A stretch of 64,000 bases of DNA from assembly GCA_027627225.1 (NCBI GenBank), contig CM051036.1, positions 40,000,926 to 40,064,925 on the forward strand, read 5' to 3'. Under the pieces are notes generated by a model that worked only from the letters and a program-made list of their open reading frames with translations, did not search any database and was not told the origin of the DNA. The translations under genes were made by a program, and so were the position numbers. This DNA is from Congeria kusceri. Lineage: Eukaryota > Mollusca > Bivalvia > Myida > Dreissenidae. Below, one piece after another: positions 11,202 to 24,000 of the stretch (position 1 is its first letter; every line of letters begins with the position of its first letter).

Positions 11202-11366
11202 CTTAGAGTGAAATATGTAGTCCTGCTTCTTTAAAACGTCTGAAATGTTTTCCAAATCTGCGTCGTTGAATTTGAAGAAAAATTTGTCGGTATATTCTGT
11301 CAGAGATTTTGCGTTATATTTTAATATAAAAAACAAGAACAAAAACCGGATCGACATTTTAAGCAT
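11202..11366 (-). CDS. Orphan first exon D: duplicate of exon C
   Basis: Nearly identical to exon C as part of the tandem duplication: ATG at 11366, signal peptide starting MSIRFLFLFFILKYNAKS, then EYTDKFFFKFNDADLENISD and a GTATTT donor. The differences from exon C are few (V/I and I/K in the signal peptide), and the frame, signal peptide and donor are kept. No following exons are seen before copy C. Confidence 0.65.
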
Positions 11367-11669
11367 TACTGAAACGTCAAGCTGTAAGCATCACTGTCAT
11401 AGCGGTTTCATTATTCATAACAAGTCAGACACTAAAACTGTTCTATGTTTACCATCATGTGACTTATCTTTTAATTTGATTTTACTATGGTAAAGGCTAA
11501 AAAAACAAATTTAATGAATTGTTTCTCAGGCACATTTTCCAAAAAACCAGGAGAGAGGGCGCATTTTTCTTAATTGAAGTATTTTTTTTCTTTTTTCTTT
11601 TTCTCCTACTCTTTTCTATTGGCACTATGTAATGGCTTATTAAAACAAGTAAATAAGAACAGATTAATA

Positions 11670-12014
11670 CGGAATCCGGATAGTGCCATATGGAATATCG
11701 ATATTTGAGCGATACAATATCGTGTCTCACTTCGTGTGTCGCCGGATTCTCTGGTCTCGCTTCGTGTCTCGCTTCGAGTCTCGCCTGAATATCGTATATC
11801 GCTTCGTGTCTCTTACGGTGAGGGCGAGACACGAGCATTGCGCGAGACACGAAGCGAGGCACGATATTTTACCGCGAGACACGAAGCGAGACACGAGAAT
11901 TGCGTGAAACACGAAGCGAAACACGATATTTTGCTGCGATATTTCGTGGTATAGGATACTGCGACAGTGCGCTATCTCGTGTTACAATATCTTGCCTCGC
12001 TTTGTGTCTCGCGG
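11670..12014. mobile_element. Truncated foldback element (second copy)
   Basis: Same left end as the element at 8952 ('cggaatccggatagtgcc'), same short-unit interior with one extra 'cttcgagtctcgc' unit, cut at the 12014 deletion junction so that the right end is missing. Confidence 0.75.
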
Positions 12015-12900
12015 AAATCCGTTTCTTATTTACGAAAGGCATTGCTCAAAAGCACTTGGTACGAACGGAATATACTATAATGTACAATTTTGTACATGCT
12101 TGTTTGCTCCAGAGTCATCACCTGTTATCCCATAAAGAAAATAGACCATAGCAAGTTACCAAAATCTTAATAATTCACAGATTTCAATGCATAGTTTTTG
12201 CACTTTGTTCGGTAACATGCCCATTAGAAACACTTTCTGCGAAGTTTAATTTTTATTAACATATGTCTGGAATGCTGCTTTAAAACCCGGGCGCGATCGT
12301 TTATCGTGACTAGTAAATATTTGTGATACCACTTAATTTGTGCGCGAGGTTTTCCGCGTTATCTTACTAACACGAATTTAATCATGATAATTATCTTACA
12401 ACGCAATCTTAATTAGTACATATTCGTGATACCACATAAGTATTAACTGAAAATTGGATGTCAGTTCTGGGCACTTTCAGGCCTATTTTTCGTTAAGCAG
12501 ATAAATATCTTACGTAGAAAAAAAAATTGCAAACGCTATTTAGATATTAAAGAGAAATACCACGAACCTTAAGTGGTAACACGAATGTGTTCGCGAACCT
12601 AAAGTTGTTATCGTATGGCAGCTCGATGCCATCATACCGTTCGTCTTTCTACTACTAAATTGTTGGCTGGTCGCTTTAACAAAAGTACTGGATTTTACGA
12701 CATGTTATCTACATGTGTGCTGATGCGAACATTGACATCGTAGATAAGCAATATGCAAATTATAGGGGTGTGTATCAATAGTCGTAAATAACATATTTAT
12801 AAAGCACATGCTCTTTACGGTTTAAGCAATAATTATGCATGTTAAATGTCAATATAACTCGATACATGTTAAAAGTCAGCTTGTAAATCAAAATGTTGAT

Positions 12901-15900
12901 CGGGCAAACTAAACTGTGCTTCAATATGTGACCTGTGCTGCAAAAATGGGTCCTATGGATTTCCAGTTTTTTTTTTACATTTTCATTTAGTACTATCTTT
13001 AAGAAATAAAACATTGAAAAAAATTATGCTTCTATCATTTTTTTTTTTTATAGATATTGCCAGAAACGTAATACCACCGTATAATACAACATGTCATATT
13101 TTGTGCAAAAGTAAAAACAAAAAAGTAGACTTTATATTACTTATATTGATATACAAACAATACACAATGATAACACTATTATCAAAGACTATACTACAGT
13201 TGCATAAAATAAATAGTTATTTTTCACTTTTTCCGCACATTGTAACAAAAAAATGTTTCAAAACACAGTTTCCACGGTAACCAAATTAGAAAATTAGTTA
13301 TTTAGATTAAAAACTGAGTGCACATTACCAATTTCAATTATTTTACCAAAATCTTAGTATCTTATTTAGAAGCTTGTAAAAGTACATTTTTTTGGTGATA
13401 ATTGCACTGCCATGAAATATCTTTTCAAACATGTATTGAGGTTAAAGAATAATCAACTGTGTTACTTTTATGATATCCATAATATTTTTTCTGTCGGCCA
13501 ATATACTTCTTTTTAATATGCACACTACAGCTGCTGCATGAAAGATTCATTTCATCGAATGCACACATTGTTAACTGTCTCCATAGCAACAGCATTTTAG
13601 ATGCTAATGGGGCCTTTAAAACAAACATGCAATAATGATTTAAGTAATGCATATAACATGTGTTTATAAAAGCAACCTTTATAGTTTTAGCACGCACACA
13701 AGTATTGTTTAATTGATTATTAAACGCATGAACAAAATTAACAATATAATTTTGTGTTACTCACATCCTTAAACGGTAGGTTAAAAAATCAAACAAAAAG
13801 TTACTAGTATCATTTATTCATACTTGACAACACTAGAACAATTACTCATAACATAATACTTAAACATTTTAGAGTGTAAGAAAACAAGGTAAATAATTCT
13901 TCATTGTTACAAAAAACAAATTAAAACTTATCCAATTTTAGAATACTTAGGTTTTGTCCACATGAAAACAAGATAATAGAGTATAATAAGATACAGGTAA
14001 ATGTACTGGGCCAGTATTCAAAAATTTCCGATATGGAAATCTTAAATAGTACGTATATGGCATATATGCGTTAATTATTTCCGTTTACAAAATCGTAAAA
14101 TACTTAACACCTAAGCAATTCTTACTAGTTTAAATCATTTAAATATAAAAAGACTTCTTCATGAAACATCCATAGACCTAAATAATTTTTTTATCTAAAA
14201 AAAACTTAGGTTTTCCCTATAGAGCTTTGTGAATAGGACCCTGGTCAAATTTTTAAAAGAATTTAAGAGCTTTTGTTAAGTTGAACAGTTATGGAAAAGC
14301 ACATTCCTTTTGTCCAGTTATGATCAAACATTATTGAATGTGTACACATTAAAACAAACATTCAACACGTTCATTTGTGTGTTTGATGATCCCATGCACG
14401 AACTAGAGGTAATTGGCAGGTTAGCAACAGTTATACGACAAAACTGTCAGATTTCATCATGGAGATACTACTGCCTTTTTGAAGACAAACGGTGAAACCT
14501 GGCCCATATATTTGGTTCGCCGTTGCATCAGTCTGAAGGTTGACATCTGGCCTCCCACATTTTACTTTTACCTCGGGACCATCCGCAAGCTTTCAACACG
14601 AGGTGCATCTACATTCGACAGTACAAGTATTCTTTTGTAAACAATAATTCCTCATGATTTTTTGTAATTATAGGTCCTAAATTTAAACTTAATATAATAT
14701 TATGTAATGTCATTCATTAACTATCAAAGCCCTAATAGATGTGTTATTTTAATTAAAATGTACATATAGTAGGGATTTCTTATGGCATTCATCATCAGAT
14801 TAATCTCTCAAGCTCGGTATGGTTTCTGTAATTTGGTGACATGATCATCTAATATCATGTGGAATAATACCTTATTCATAGTTCATAATATCTGCAAGGT
14901 TACATATGCATACATATGTCGCTATTTGGTTTCCCACAGCCAAAAGATGCCAGTCGCTTGATAACTTGGTGTGGCCTGCCAGCATCAAGGAGTATTCGAT
15001 CCCCAAGTATATTCCTTCACAATATAAATATATAAATTTAAGATAGTAATTTTAAGATAGAGTATCCAACGAATGAAGATAGTATGTTAAATACATTAGG
15101 CTTTGGGACTGTTATTTAAACAATGTGGAAAATTTGCACATTTTCCATGATAATAAATTAAATCATCCCAGTGAATTTAAGGTAATGGCGGAGGAAGCTT
15201 ATAGCTGGGTGGGCCCCTTTTCCTGGCGCCAGGCCTTCATATGCAAGATAAAACACTTGCTTCTCTAAATAACAAATAAAACAAATATAGTTTTTGCTGT
15301 TGCATCACAGACATCTTCTTTCTGGTGGATTAAGCCCACCTAACAGTTTTATGAAAATTACATTAACCTATTTACTAAACACAGCACATATCAAAATTGT
15401 GTACAACTTCCATCAGAAGTTTTGACAAATATATTTGATGACAAAATTGCAACAAAACAAAATATTAACAAGTTCAATTTTATTGTAAAAAAAGTTACTG
15501 TACTCATGTTATGATTAAATACTATTTCAAGTAGTAAAAACTCCTGCAGACATGTGTATTGTCAGATATTTTGGTTGGTCAAATGACCTTACAGTTACAA
15601 AGCAATGAGGCGGGTCAATCAGGCCATGCCTTAAATTCATTCAATGCTCTTAAAAAAACAATCGGCCTATGATATAAGAAACAGGGCAACTGTCTGGGCT
15701 TCTTAGGGTACCTGCTATGAGCCAGCCGATCAGAATTCACAAACCATTAAAAAAAGTCTAAAAGAATAAAACTTGCTTTTTTAAAAGTTAGTTTATGCAG
15801 GAACATTTTATTTACCAATTTTTATTGTTAAAACTAATACGTAGAAACGTTTATTGGTTTCAATGACAATTTTAAAAATTAATCATGCAAGAACATAATT

Positions 15901-17900
15901 TTTAAGTGCGATCAATGCGCAGGTATGAGTTAAACAAGAAAGGTGGACAAATCACAAGTCTATATGAAAAAAATGCAAAACACATTAATAATGTCTTGAA
16001 GACTTCCATTAACATTTAATGGCATAATTATGTTCGCATTTTAGAAATAAATAGTAAAAGCCTTTGCAAAATTGTCTTATCAAAACTAGTACACATATAA
16101 TATGTGTGTGACTTTTTAACGTTATTTTATTATAGAAATTACAATTTGAAATTGCCGCCACTTGAATATATTGTCTGACAAAATTACTTCCGGTAGTGAT
16201 AACAGAGGATTTTTTTTACTTTATAAATACCTATCAAATTATATACCATTTTAAAGGTTATTCTTTCAGAAAAACTAAACTGCAAACCAAATTACTGTAT
16301 CTTGAAAAATAATTAAGTTATTTGTATCTGAAGAAGGTAACCCCCACATTTCGTTCTGTCAAATATGTAAATTATGTCAATAATAGACCTGGCAATAATT
16401 TCTGGCAGTTAAACAGGTTCAAAGTAATATTTTCATGTCACTTTATGCGTTGTTAAGTAAACACTTCACATATTTTCACTGTCTTTCATACATGGTGACT
16501 TATAGAAGACAACAAATCATTTAAAATGGAATGAGTATTAAAGCCAAATGTTGGACTGAATCTGGGTAAGACAATGTCTATAGTACTGCGTCAAAAACAT
16601 TTGAAATTAACAAACTGCAAGTAAAATATGTTATTTACATTTATAAAGCTCAGGTATATATATATTATATATCTTTAACATGCTTAGTACATATAACAGA
16701 CTAATTCATTTCAGTATTTGGAACAGTGTATTCATTAACTATAAAGGCATATATCCGACATCATCTCCAGTTTTAAGACCACCCTTTCTGGAAGACCAAA
16801 ACACAAAGTAATACATTTTACCTTTTAATTCTACCAGAAAGATCATGTTCTCTTCAAAGTAATTAAAAACTGGGCACACAAATGTAAATACATGTATTAA
16901 ACAACATGCGGTCTTGATGAAAGGTGGTTTTTCAATGCAGCTTTTGCTTAAGGAACTTTTGGAATACTAAGTGTTCACTCATTCAAAAGAACTCAAACCA
17001 TACATTGAATAAAACAATTAACAAGGTTCAAATGTATTGATCAGAAAATACTTGAAAAGAACATAGTCTTGTGATGATACGGAAAACGTTTCCGACAAAT
17101 ATGAAAAGTAACAGTAACATCAAACATTAACAAATTCAATACTGAATAGGCCATCTCAGGCATAAGACAAAACAATTAAAAACTGCAATGCAAAGCAGCA
17201 CAACACAACTTTAAAGACTTATTGGCTGAGCATCTTGGAAACAACCTTACAAGAGAAAGACTGTTAATTTCTGTCTTCAAAAGCCACTGTCTCCACTGTC
17301 TTGTTTGTCCAGTATGAACAGAAGACTAAAAAGCAAAGCACGATATCTTTCTAAAACTGGAGCAATCCTGAAATTAATATATGCAAAAGCATGTCATGCA
17401 ATACTTTGGACAAATATGTATATGCAAAACTGTAGCGGCTTGACTGCATAACTCGAATTAATTAAAATATCAAGCAGGCAGAATACAGTAAATGCTGTTA
17501 CAAGAACCATGACCTGGGTTAGGTGACTATAGCAAATCTGACAGCATTTAAGTGCATACACAGGTTATAAACATATACAGTCTGCACCATTAGTACATGC
17601 CTAATGCACATACCAGTCCAGTCACACTTACTGCATGTGTGTCACATGCTTTATTGTTGAAATCATGCCATGCGATTATCACGCTCTTTTTGTTTTCTTT
17701 ATATATTGAAGATTGTTTTCAATGTAAAGATTTTTTAAGATTTAAAAAAAGCTTATTATTTAAAGAAATAATTATACCTTGTATACAGCATGAAGTTATT
17801 CAATTAAACCTGCAGTGACAGCTTGAATGCAATGACGAGGGAGGGAGTGCTCACTCCTCCCCGACCCAGCTTCCTTATTTGCAGCTCATTCAAGAACAAA
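12901..17900. other. Long AT-rich stretch, no gene supported
   Basis: About 5 kb with only short, unconvincing open frames. Exceptions worth noting are a GC-richer patch at 14490-14640 with a 50-codon open minus-strand frame, and another near 15185-15235 (an 'atggcggagg' context on the plus strand). It could be a long 3' UTR or an intron; I see no way to decide from sequence alone. Confidence 0.5.
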
Positions 17901-17919
17901 TATAGAGTACAGTGATCAA

Positions 17920-18075
17920 TTATAAAAGAAAATTAAAATGACAGGCTTTGCATTTCAGATGTGTACACGGTGATGATTGAGGATCAATGCTTTGTCGTAG
18001 TTGTTTTTGACAAAATTTGTTTAATCGTCGTCGAGTTTCACATTCAGTTTCACTATCTTCCGAGAGCTTTCCCAT
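17920..18075 (-). CDS. Candidate 51-residue open frame, unrecognised
   Basis: An ATG at 18075 opens 51 codons, starting MGKLSEDSETECETRRRLNK and ending at TAA (17920-17922). The first 30 residues are charged and polar, unlike random AT-rich translation, and the upstream DNA (18.1-19.5 kb) is less AT-rich with several ATGG contexts. It may be the first coding exon of an unseen gene or a chance frame. I do not recognise the family. Confidence 0.25.
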   Translation of the reverse strand: MGKLSEDSETECETRRRLNKFCQKQLRQSIDPQSSPCTHLKCKACHFNFLL

Positions 18076-18604
18076 CGTAAATCTTACGTCAAATCAATAT
18101 ATTAACATCCAAATTGCATGTACAACACGTGGGCTAATGAAAAAAATTCGTTTGAATCTTTTTTGGGGTCAAAACTACCTGTTAAACGTTCAATAAAATT
18201 CGTGAAGCTGTAAACCTCGTGTCGCGAAATCCGAGGACGTTACTCTAACGATATTATCGGAAAATCACGAAGTTGCACTCGGCTTAACTTCGGTTGTAGT
18301 TCGGAAGACTGTCGGAAGTGGCCGATTGCTGCTTATAGGGTGATTACGTTTCGTCACAAAGCGCTAACACTTATTGTACAGGAAACTATACCATTGAATT
18401 GGCGAAGGATTACACTTTTGTCAGCTACTTTTGCCTTCTTTTGCTCGGCTTTAGTTTTTCCACAAAAAGCTGATGAAAATTGCCATTTTTCAGCGCGCAT
18501 TTCCCCCTGAACCAGATGAATTGCATAAATTATTTTTTAACCAATGGAAAGCTAGAGATTTGCCCTTTCCAATGACGTAATAAACATCATTGTAGGTTAA
18601 GCGG

Positions 18605-18984
18605 CAATCTCATTCAAATCATCTCGTTTCTATATTATCCGCTGACTGGATCTGATGACTTGGCATTAGGGTCACGTTCAAATGACCTTTTTAGGAGCCA
18701 ATCAAACTGTTGCCTTCAAAATCTTGCGTTATAATTTCATATATAAACCACAAATACTTCGCACGAAATTAACGTGAAAATTAACTGTAAATAATGTATT
18801 CCCGAGGATCAGCTGGAAATGCATCACTTTTCAAAAACCGTGGCCAAACATTGCTGTGCAAAAGGCAATTCCGTTGGGCGCAGCAGGGCTGATGTTTCAT
18901 TGTTCGGAAGGTCATTTGAACGTGACCTGTAATACGATGTCTTCAGATCCTAACAATGTTAGGATTTGATTTTAATGAGATTGG
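18605..18984. mobile_element. Inverted-repeat (MITE-like) element
   Basis: 'gtcacgttcaaatgacct' (18671-18688) is mirrored by 'aggtcatttgaacgtgac' (about 18909-18926), and 'caatctcattcaaatc' (18605-18620) by 'gattttaatgagattg' near 18968-18983. 'ggatctgatgac' and 'gtcttcagatcc' also face each other. Together these give imperfect 85-nt inverted ends around a 220-nt centre. No coding capacity. Confidence 0.6.
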
Positions 18985-21000
18985 TTAAGCGGTTGCTGAA
19001 TTATACATGTCCGAATCACATGACTATCATGAGCTAAACAAATATGGCCGGCGTCATAAACGAGGAACGAACGAGAATCGACATAATTCACCGATACAAA
19101 TAACCCATTTAACCTATGTAAACCTTAAAGTAAACACAATTTATATAAAGAATAACATCTTATATATCAAATAATGCTATTAAAATAGTGTTTATGTGTA
19201 TCTGTAATTAGGAAGGCTGTTGATAAAAATGTAAACTTAAAATGGTGACAGATACGAGATCGCGCAATCGGCATTCCTTTGTTATCGCTACTTCCGGGTC
19301 AAACTCTACTGATAATTTTTACAATGAAAAGGCAAATAATTCGATAGATAAACAATGACAACAACAGAAAATGCCATACGTACCTGATTAAATTGGTTTT
19401 CCATGTATACATTCCAACAATACAGCTTTTATGTTAAAATTAACCGAAAAACAAGGACAAGTCCAATATCAAAACGACATTGTTTACACAAAATGGCGAC
19501 TAGCGACACCTTCCGCTCAGCGGAAATTACCCTAATAAACTGGTTACAAACATTTTGTTCCTGTCATTGTTTTGCACTGTCTGCTTTTGTACAATTAATA
19601 AATCATTATAACACGGGAAAATAGTTATAGTTATACACAATTATTCTTATTATAGTTTTCATTATTTTTTGTATTGGATTTTTGCCACATATTAATTCAT
19701 TTATATAAACATTTCAAATGTCGTGTTTAGTTAAATTACTTTAAGTAAAGGACATTTTGAGACTGGTAATCATTTAAAATATGGTAACTTGAAATGGTAA
19801 CCTGAAGTACTTTATCACTGAACAACATTGCATCGACAAAACAAACACTGTGGTAAAAACTTACACATAGGATGAAGGTATTCCTTGTAGACTTGTTTAC
19901 ATTATTTACATTCATAATATCATATCACCATTTTTCTTTTTCTTTATATGAACATGTACATTGTCTTATTCAAATAAAGCATATTATGAATGTTATTGAC
20001 ACAAGATATTTTGCAATGACGGCCGACTTGAAATTTGGATAAAGTACTATTATGTTTCAAATTAAAATTAAAATTATATAACGCACATTTTTTCATCTAA
20101 TTTCTTATTAATAATTTGAATGTACACATTACAAGACTTAGACATTTTATCCTGCTAGGATATATTTTATCAACAACCACGTGCACATGTCCATAAATCA
20201 TTTTATGCTTGACACCGTACAAATCTTTCTATAAAATAAGCGGAAAGTATGTTGATTACATTTTTCGGATGTATATTTTGAAATATATACATAACTATTC
20301 TCTTTTTCGGCGTCTACGTACTAGTAAAGACATTTTAACAACGTGTTTAAATAAGTTTTACATTGAACAATGTAATTAAGACAACACTAACAACTGTCAA
20401 ATCTTATACAGATGGTATGTGAAATGTAATTGAACAAGATGTGGCCTCCAATTCTGCAAACATGTTTTCTTTGTAAAAATTAATATATATTTGGATCGGC
20501 GTTGAAGAAAAAATGTAATGTATATATATGGAAACATATTTGTTACAAAATATATCATAAAACATTTTAAATAATTCACGATTATGTACACACATAGTCA
20601 ACATAAACAAATATTTTCTTTAAAAATGACAAAATATCAACCACTAGAATTGTATAATAATGATTCTCACCCGTGTCTTTAACAGATTTTAACAGATCTG
20701 CTAATGAGTATTATGTAAAGAAACGTTCAGCAGCAATTTCTGGCTTCGAAAATGTGAACTTTTATCCTGACGAAATAAAGCAAGGCTTAATTGCCCTATA
20801 TTAACTGCAGATCGTAAAATGGAGAAACAAAAATGCGTTTGAACTTCTCGTCTGTCATCCTAAACACAATTAAGACAAATAATATTCCACATTTTCACCA
20901 ATATTATTTTTAAGTGTTCAATGCTTTGTTGAAATATGGAATGAACAATTTTGTGAACACATTATTGAAGCAAGTTTTTCCTATCTATGGCTAGCAATTG
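18985..21000. other. AT-rich intergenic DNA downstream of the protease gene
   Basis: No gene supported. Short frames with good start contexts occur at 19044 (ATGGCCGGC, 19 codons) and 19491 (ATGGCGACT, about 44 codons), which could mark 5' exon sequence of an unseen gene, but none shows family resemblance. Confidence 0.45.
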
Positions 21001-24000
21001 TTAGGTCGATTTCTTATAGAAGAAAACGAAAACGGCTGCTCCAGCGAAGACCGCCAGGGGATATAACATAGCGATCGTGGCTCCAACAGCTGAACGTTTG
21101 ATTTGCGGGATGCTGTCACTTGTTGTACCAGTGCCATAAAATGTGAAACCAAAAACTTTTAAATGTGGTACTTCTCCATCTGAAATATAATGTTATAATT
21201 ACATCAGTAACGGGGGGTTACCTAAATTTACGTTCGTGTGTTAAAATTATGATTATTAAATGTAGTTTATGTTTTACATTTTTGTCAGGCGTGAATAAAC
21301 TTATTCTGACTTTAGTTCGAGAATTTCTGTGACCTTGCTAACGACATTCTAGAGATATAGTTGTCATCGTAACAACTATATTCATTTAGTGCCGCAGGTC
21401 AACAATACTACATATATATATATATAATTATTTATACGATGTTACTCGGGGGTAAAATAAGAAATCTACGTTTATTTACCATTTTCTTAATACCGCTTTT
21501 CGCTTTGTTAATTTACAAACAAACTCAAATACATTTAATTCATGAAGTAATACTTATCATGCTTATGATTTTACCAGGAATCTCCAGCTCGATCGCCCAA
21601 ACACCTGTTCCATGTTCACCCCAGAAGTTCACAGATCGCATCCATACGTCCTTAGTGACATTGACAGGCTGCACTTGTCCGGCGTCGACTAGAACAGACC
21701 GCGTACCGCTTGGAGACACGAGAAGGAGCCTTGTGTTGTTTGGCTCTGACACTCCAAACGTAACCAGTACCCTCGCTTGTTCTATCTTCTTCACACAAGC
21801 TGAACCCGGAACGCAAGTGATGTTGATTGTACATTTATGCATGTTGCAACTGTTATGAGAAAAAAAGACCTTTGAACTTTATGTGCCGTGGCTTATCACA
21901 GAACACTGCAACGTAGTATCTAGGCAAGTGTATTATTTTAAAAGCAGTGTGTTCTCTCGATATACAATGGAAATATACCCAAATAAGTACGGTTTCTGTT
22001 CAATCAACAAACATGTAGAAAACACACATATAAGACGTTACCTGAAATCGCTCGGTGAAGTCTTTTGAACAATTACTAATGGCTCTACTGGCTCCCACGA
22101 TGCTGCTAATGTCGAAGCTTTCTTAGCATTCAGCAAACCGAATCCAAACACACAATGGTCTGCAAGTTATTTGAATCATTATTCTTTAACCTTATTATGT
22201 CGGTGACAACTGTATTCTTTCTGTGACAACAAATAACTCATATGTGCTAAATAACTATCATACACCAAAGATAGATTCACAAACTCTTTTAATAGATCTT
22301 TGTCATCCAGGTCAAATAAAAGATTCAAATGAATACTAGCAACATATAAACAAAAAACGCATATAACAATACTGCAAGTATAAAAGTTATAAATAAAATC
22401 CTATTATTCTTGGAATGACTTACATAAATATCCTGCCCCATGCCGATGGAAATTGGGCGACTCATGTTTCAAGCTCTCGTGTTCAGATGACCGGACAAGT
22501 ATGTGCATAACGTCTCTCCGTGTAAGGTGGGGACTAAAATCGTAATTATTGAAGAAAACTATCAATAGGTACATACACACGCTCCAGTACACAATTCCAG
22601 TAATAAAGTATGAATAAAGATATTTTAGTTTCGTCACACATGTAAAACAAAACAACATAAGAATAATGAGACATCACCAAGAGACAAATTCAATGTAAGT
22701 GCAACGCGAAACTCACATATACCACAACACAACAAATTCACCATCACCAATGATAAACTACACTTCAATTCATCAAACGCCATCCAAGCTCACTGCCAAA
22801 ATAGACATGCAGAATTGAAAAATGTGTGATTGAAAAATAGATGAAACACGTATGTATTGTACACATAATTAGTAATAAATGAATATCGTAGAAGCAGACA
22901 CGGTATTTAACGATACATAATCAATATTCAATATATATAAATAATACACTTCGGCTGCATCAGCTTTAGAGAAACTCGTATAAACGACGCCATGTTATTC
23001 ATTGAAGGCAAGATGCCATCTGTCTTTGTCACACGGGTAACGCAAAATAGGCATATAAAACAACACAACAGATATTAAAACTGGGGTCACTGCCATTATA
23101 TGTAACTCACGTTTAAGCGCTTACTTTGTTTGTAGGACTTGTGCAGCGATTGCAGAGACGATGGCTGTCGATGCAGAAGAGCCCCCGAATCTTGCACATC
23201 TCTTGTCTGGTATCCCTGACGTTGTCATCTAGAAACAATAAACCTTCCTGCGGATTTCATTTATATGCATATTAATATGTATTTGGTGCAGATGTTGCTC
23301 ACAGACATCACATGATAAACTGTCAACCTAGTTTGCACAAACAAGCACACCAATGTTGAGAAGCGCTTGTTAGTTCGCATAATGGGAAATAATCCGTCCT
23401 TTAGAAACAGCTGGGGTGAGTAGTTTGAAATCTTGAGTGAGAAAATTGTGAAATGCTAAATATATTAGTGGAAAAATAAAAATGAAAAATGACTGATCAA
23501 ATTGCACGACTAACATTCTGTCAAGTCAATGTTTAATTTTTGTACGCACTCACCAGTGTTGTGGAATTTAAGGACGAGCCCTCAGAAAGGGCTGCAGTTA
23601 GGACCGCTGCGCTGTTAGTCACGAAACTGGGTATTCTTCCATTATGACCAACACTACTGACAACAACGGTGTATGGGTTGTTGGCAAGACCATTGCCTAG
23701 TTCACCCGAAGGAAACACGTAAAGAGAGCCTCTACGATGTCTTCCCTAAAACAGAAATCTTCTGTTACATCCCTCCGAATGTTATTATTTTTAAATATTC
23801 ATACTTTATGATGTAATGTTCTATAAACAGAACTGCAGCAAGATTTATTGTGATCCGATATTTGATGTGTGTGTAGCCTTAACGCATGGTATGTGCTTAT
23901 TCAAACAAACGATCATGAATACTTCCCGTGAAACATAAAAAAAAAATAATAATATTTTGAGTGTTTTCCCATCTGGTGTTGTCTCTATAATTGCCCACCA

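Larger units (their letters stand above)
10895..12900. repeat. Second copy of the tandem duplication, internally deleted
   Basis: Matches 8187-9284 and 10047-10898 joined directly at 12014 ('gcggaaatccg'), so about 762 bp were lost. It also carries about 25 bp at 12739-12763 that the first copy lacks. High identity suggests a recent duplication. Confidence 0.9.

Noticed and set aside
13014..13697. Open frames of 88-90 residues
   Set aside because: AT-rich chance frames without homology, splice context or codon bias.
21439..21858. 139-residue plus-strand open frame
   Set aside because: Antisense of protease exon 13 (P domain), which has proper splice sites and homology on the minus strand.
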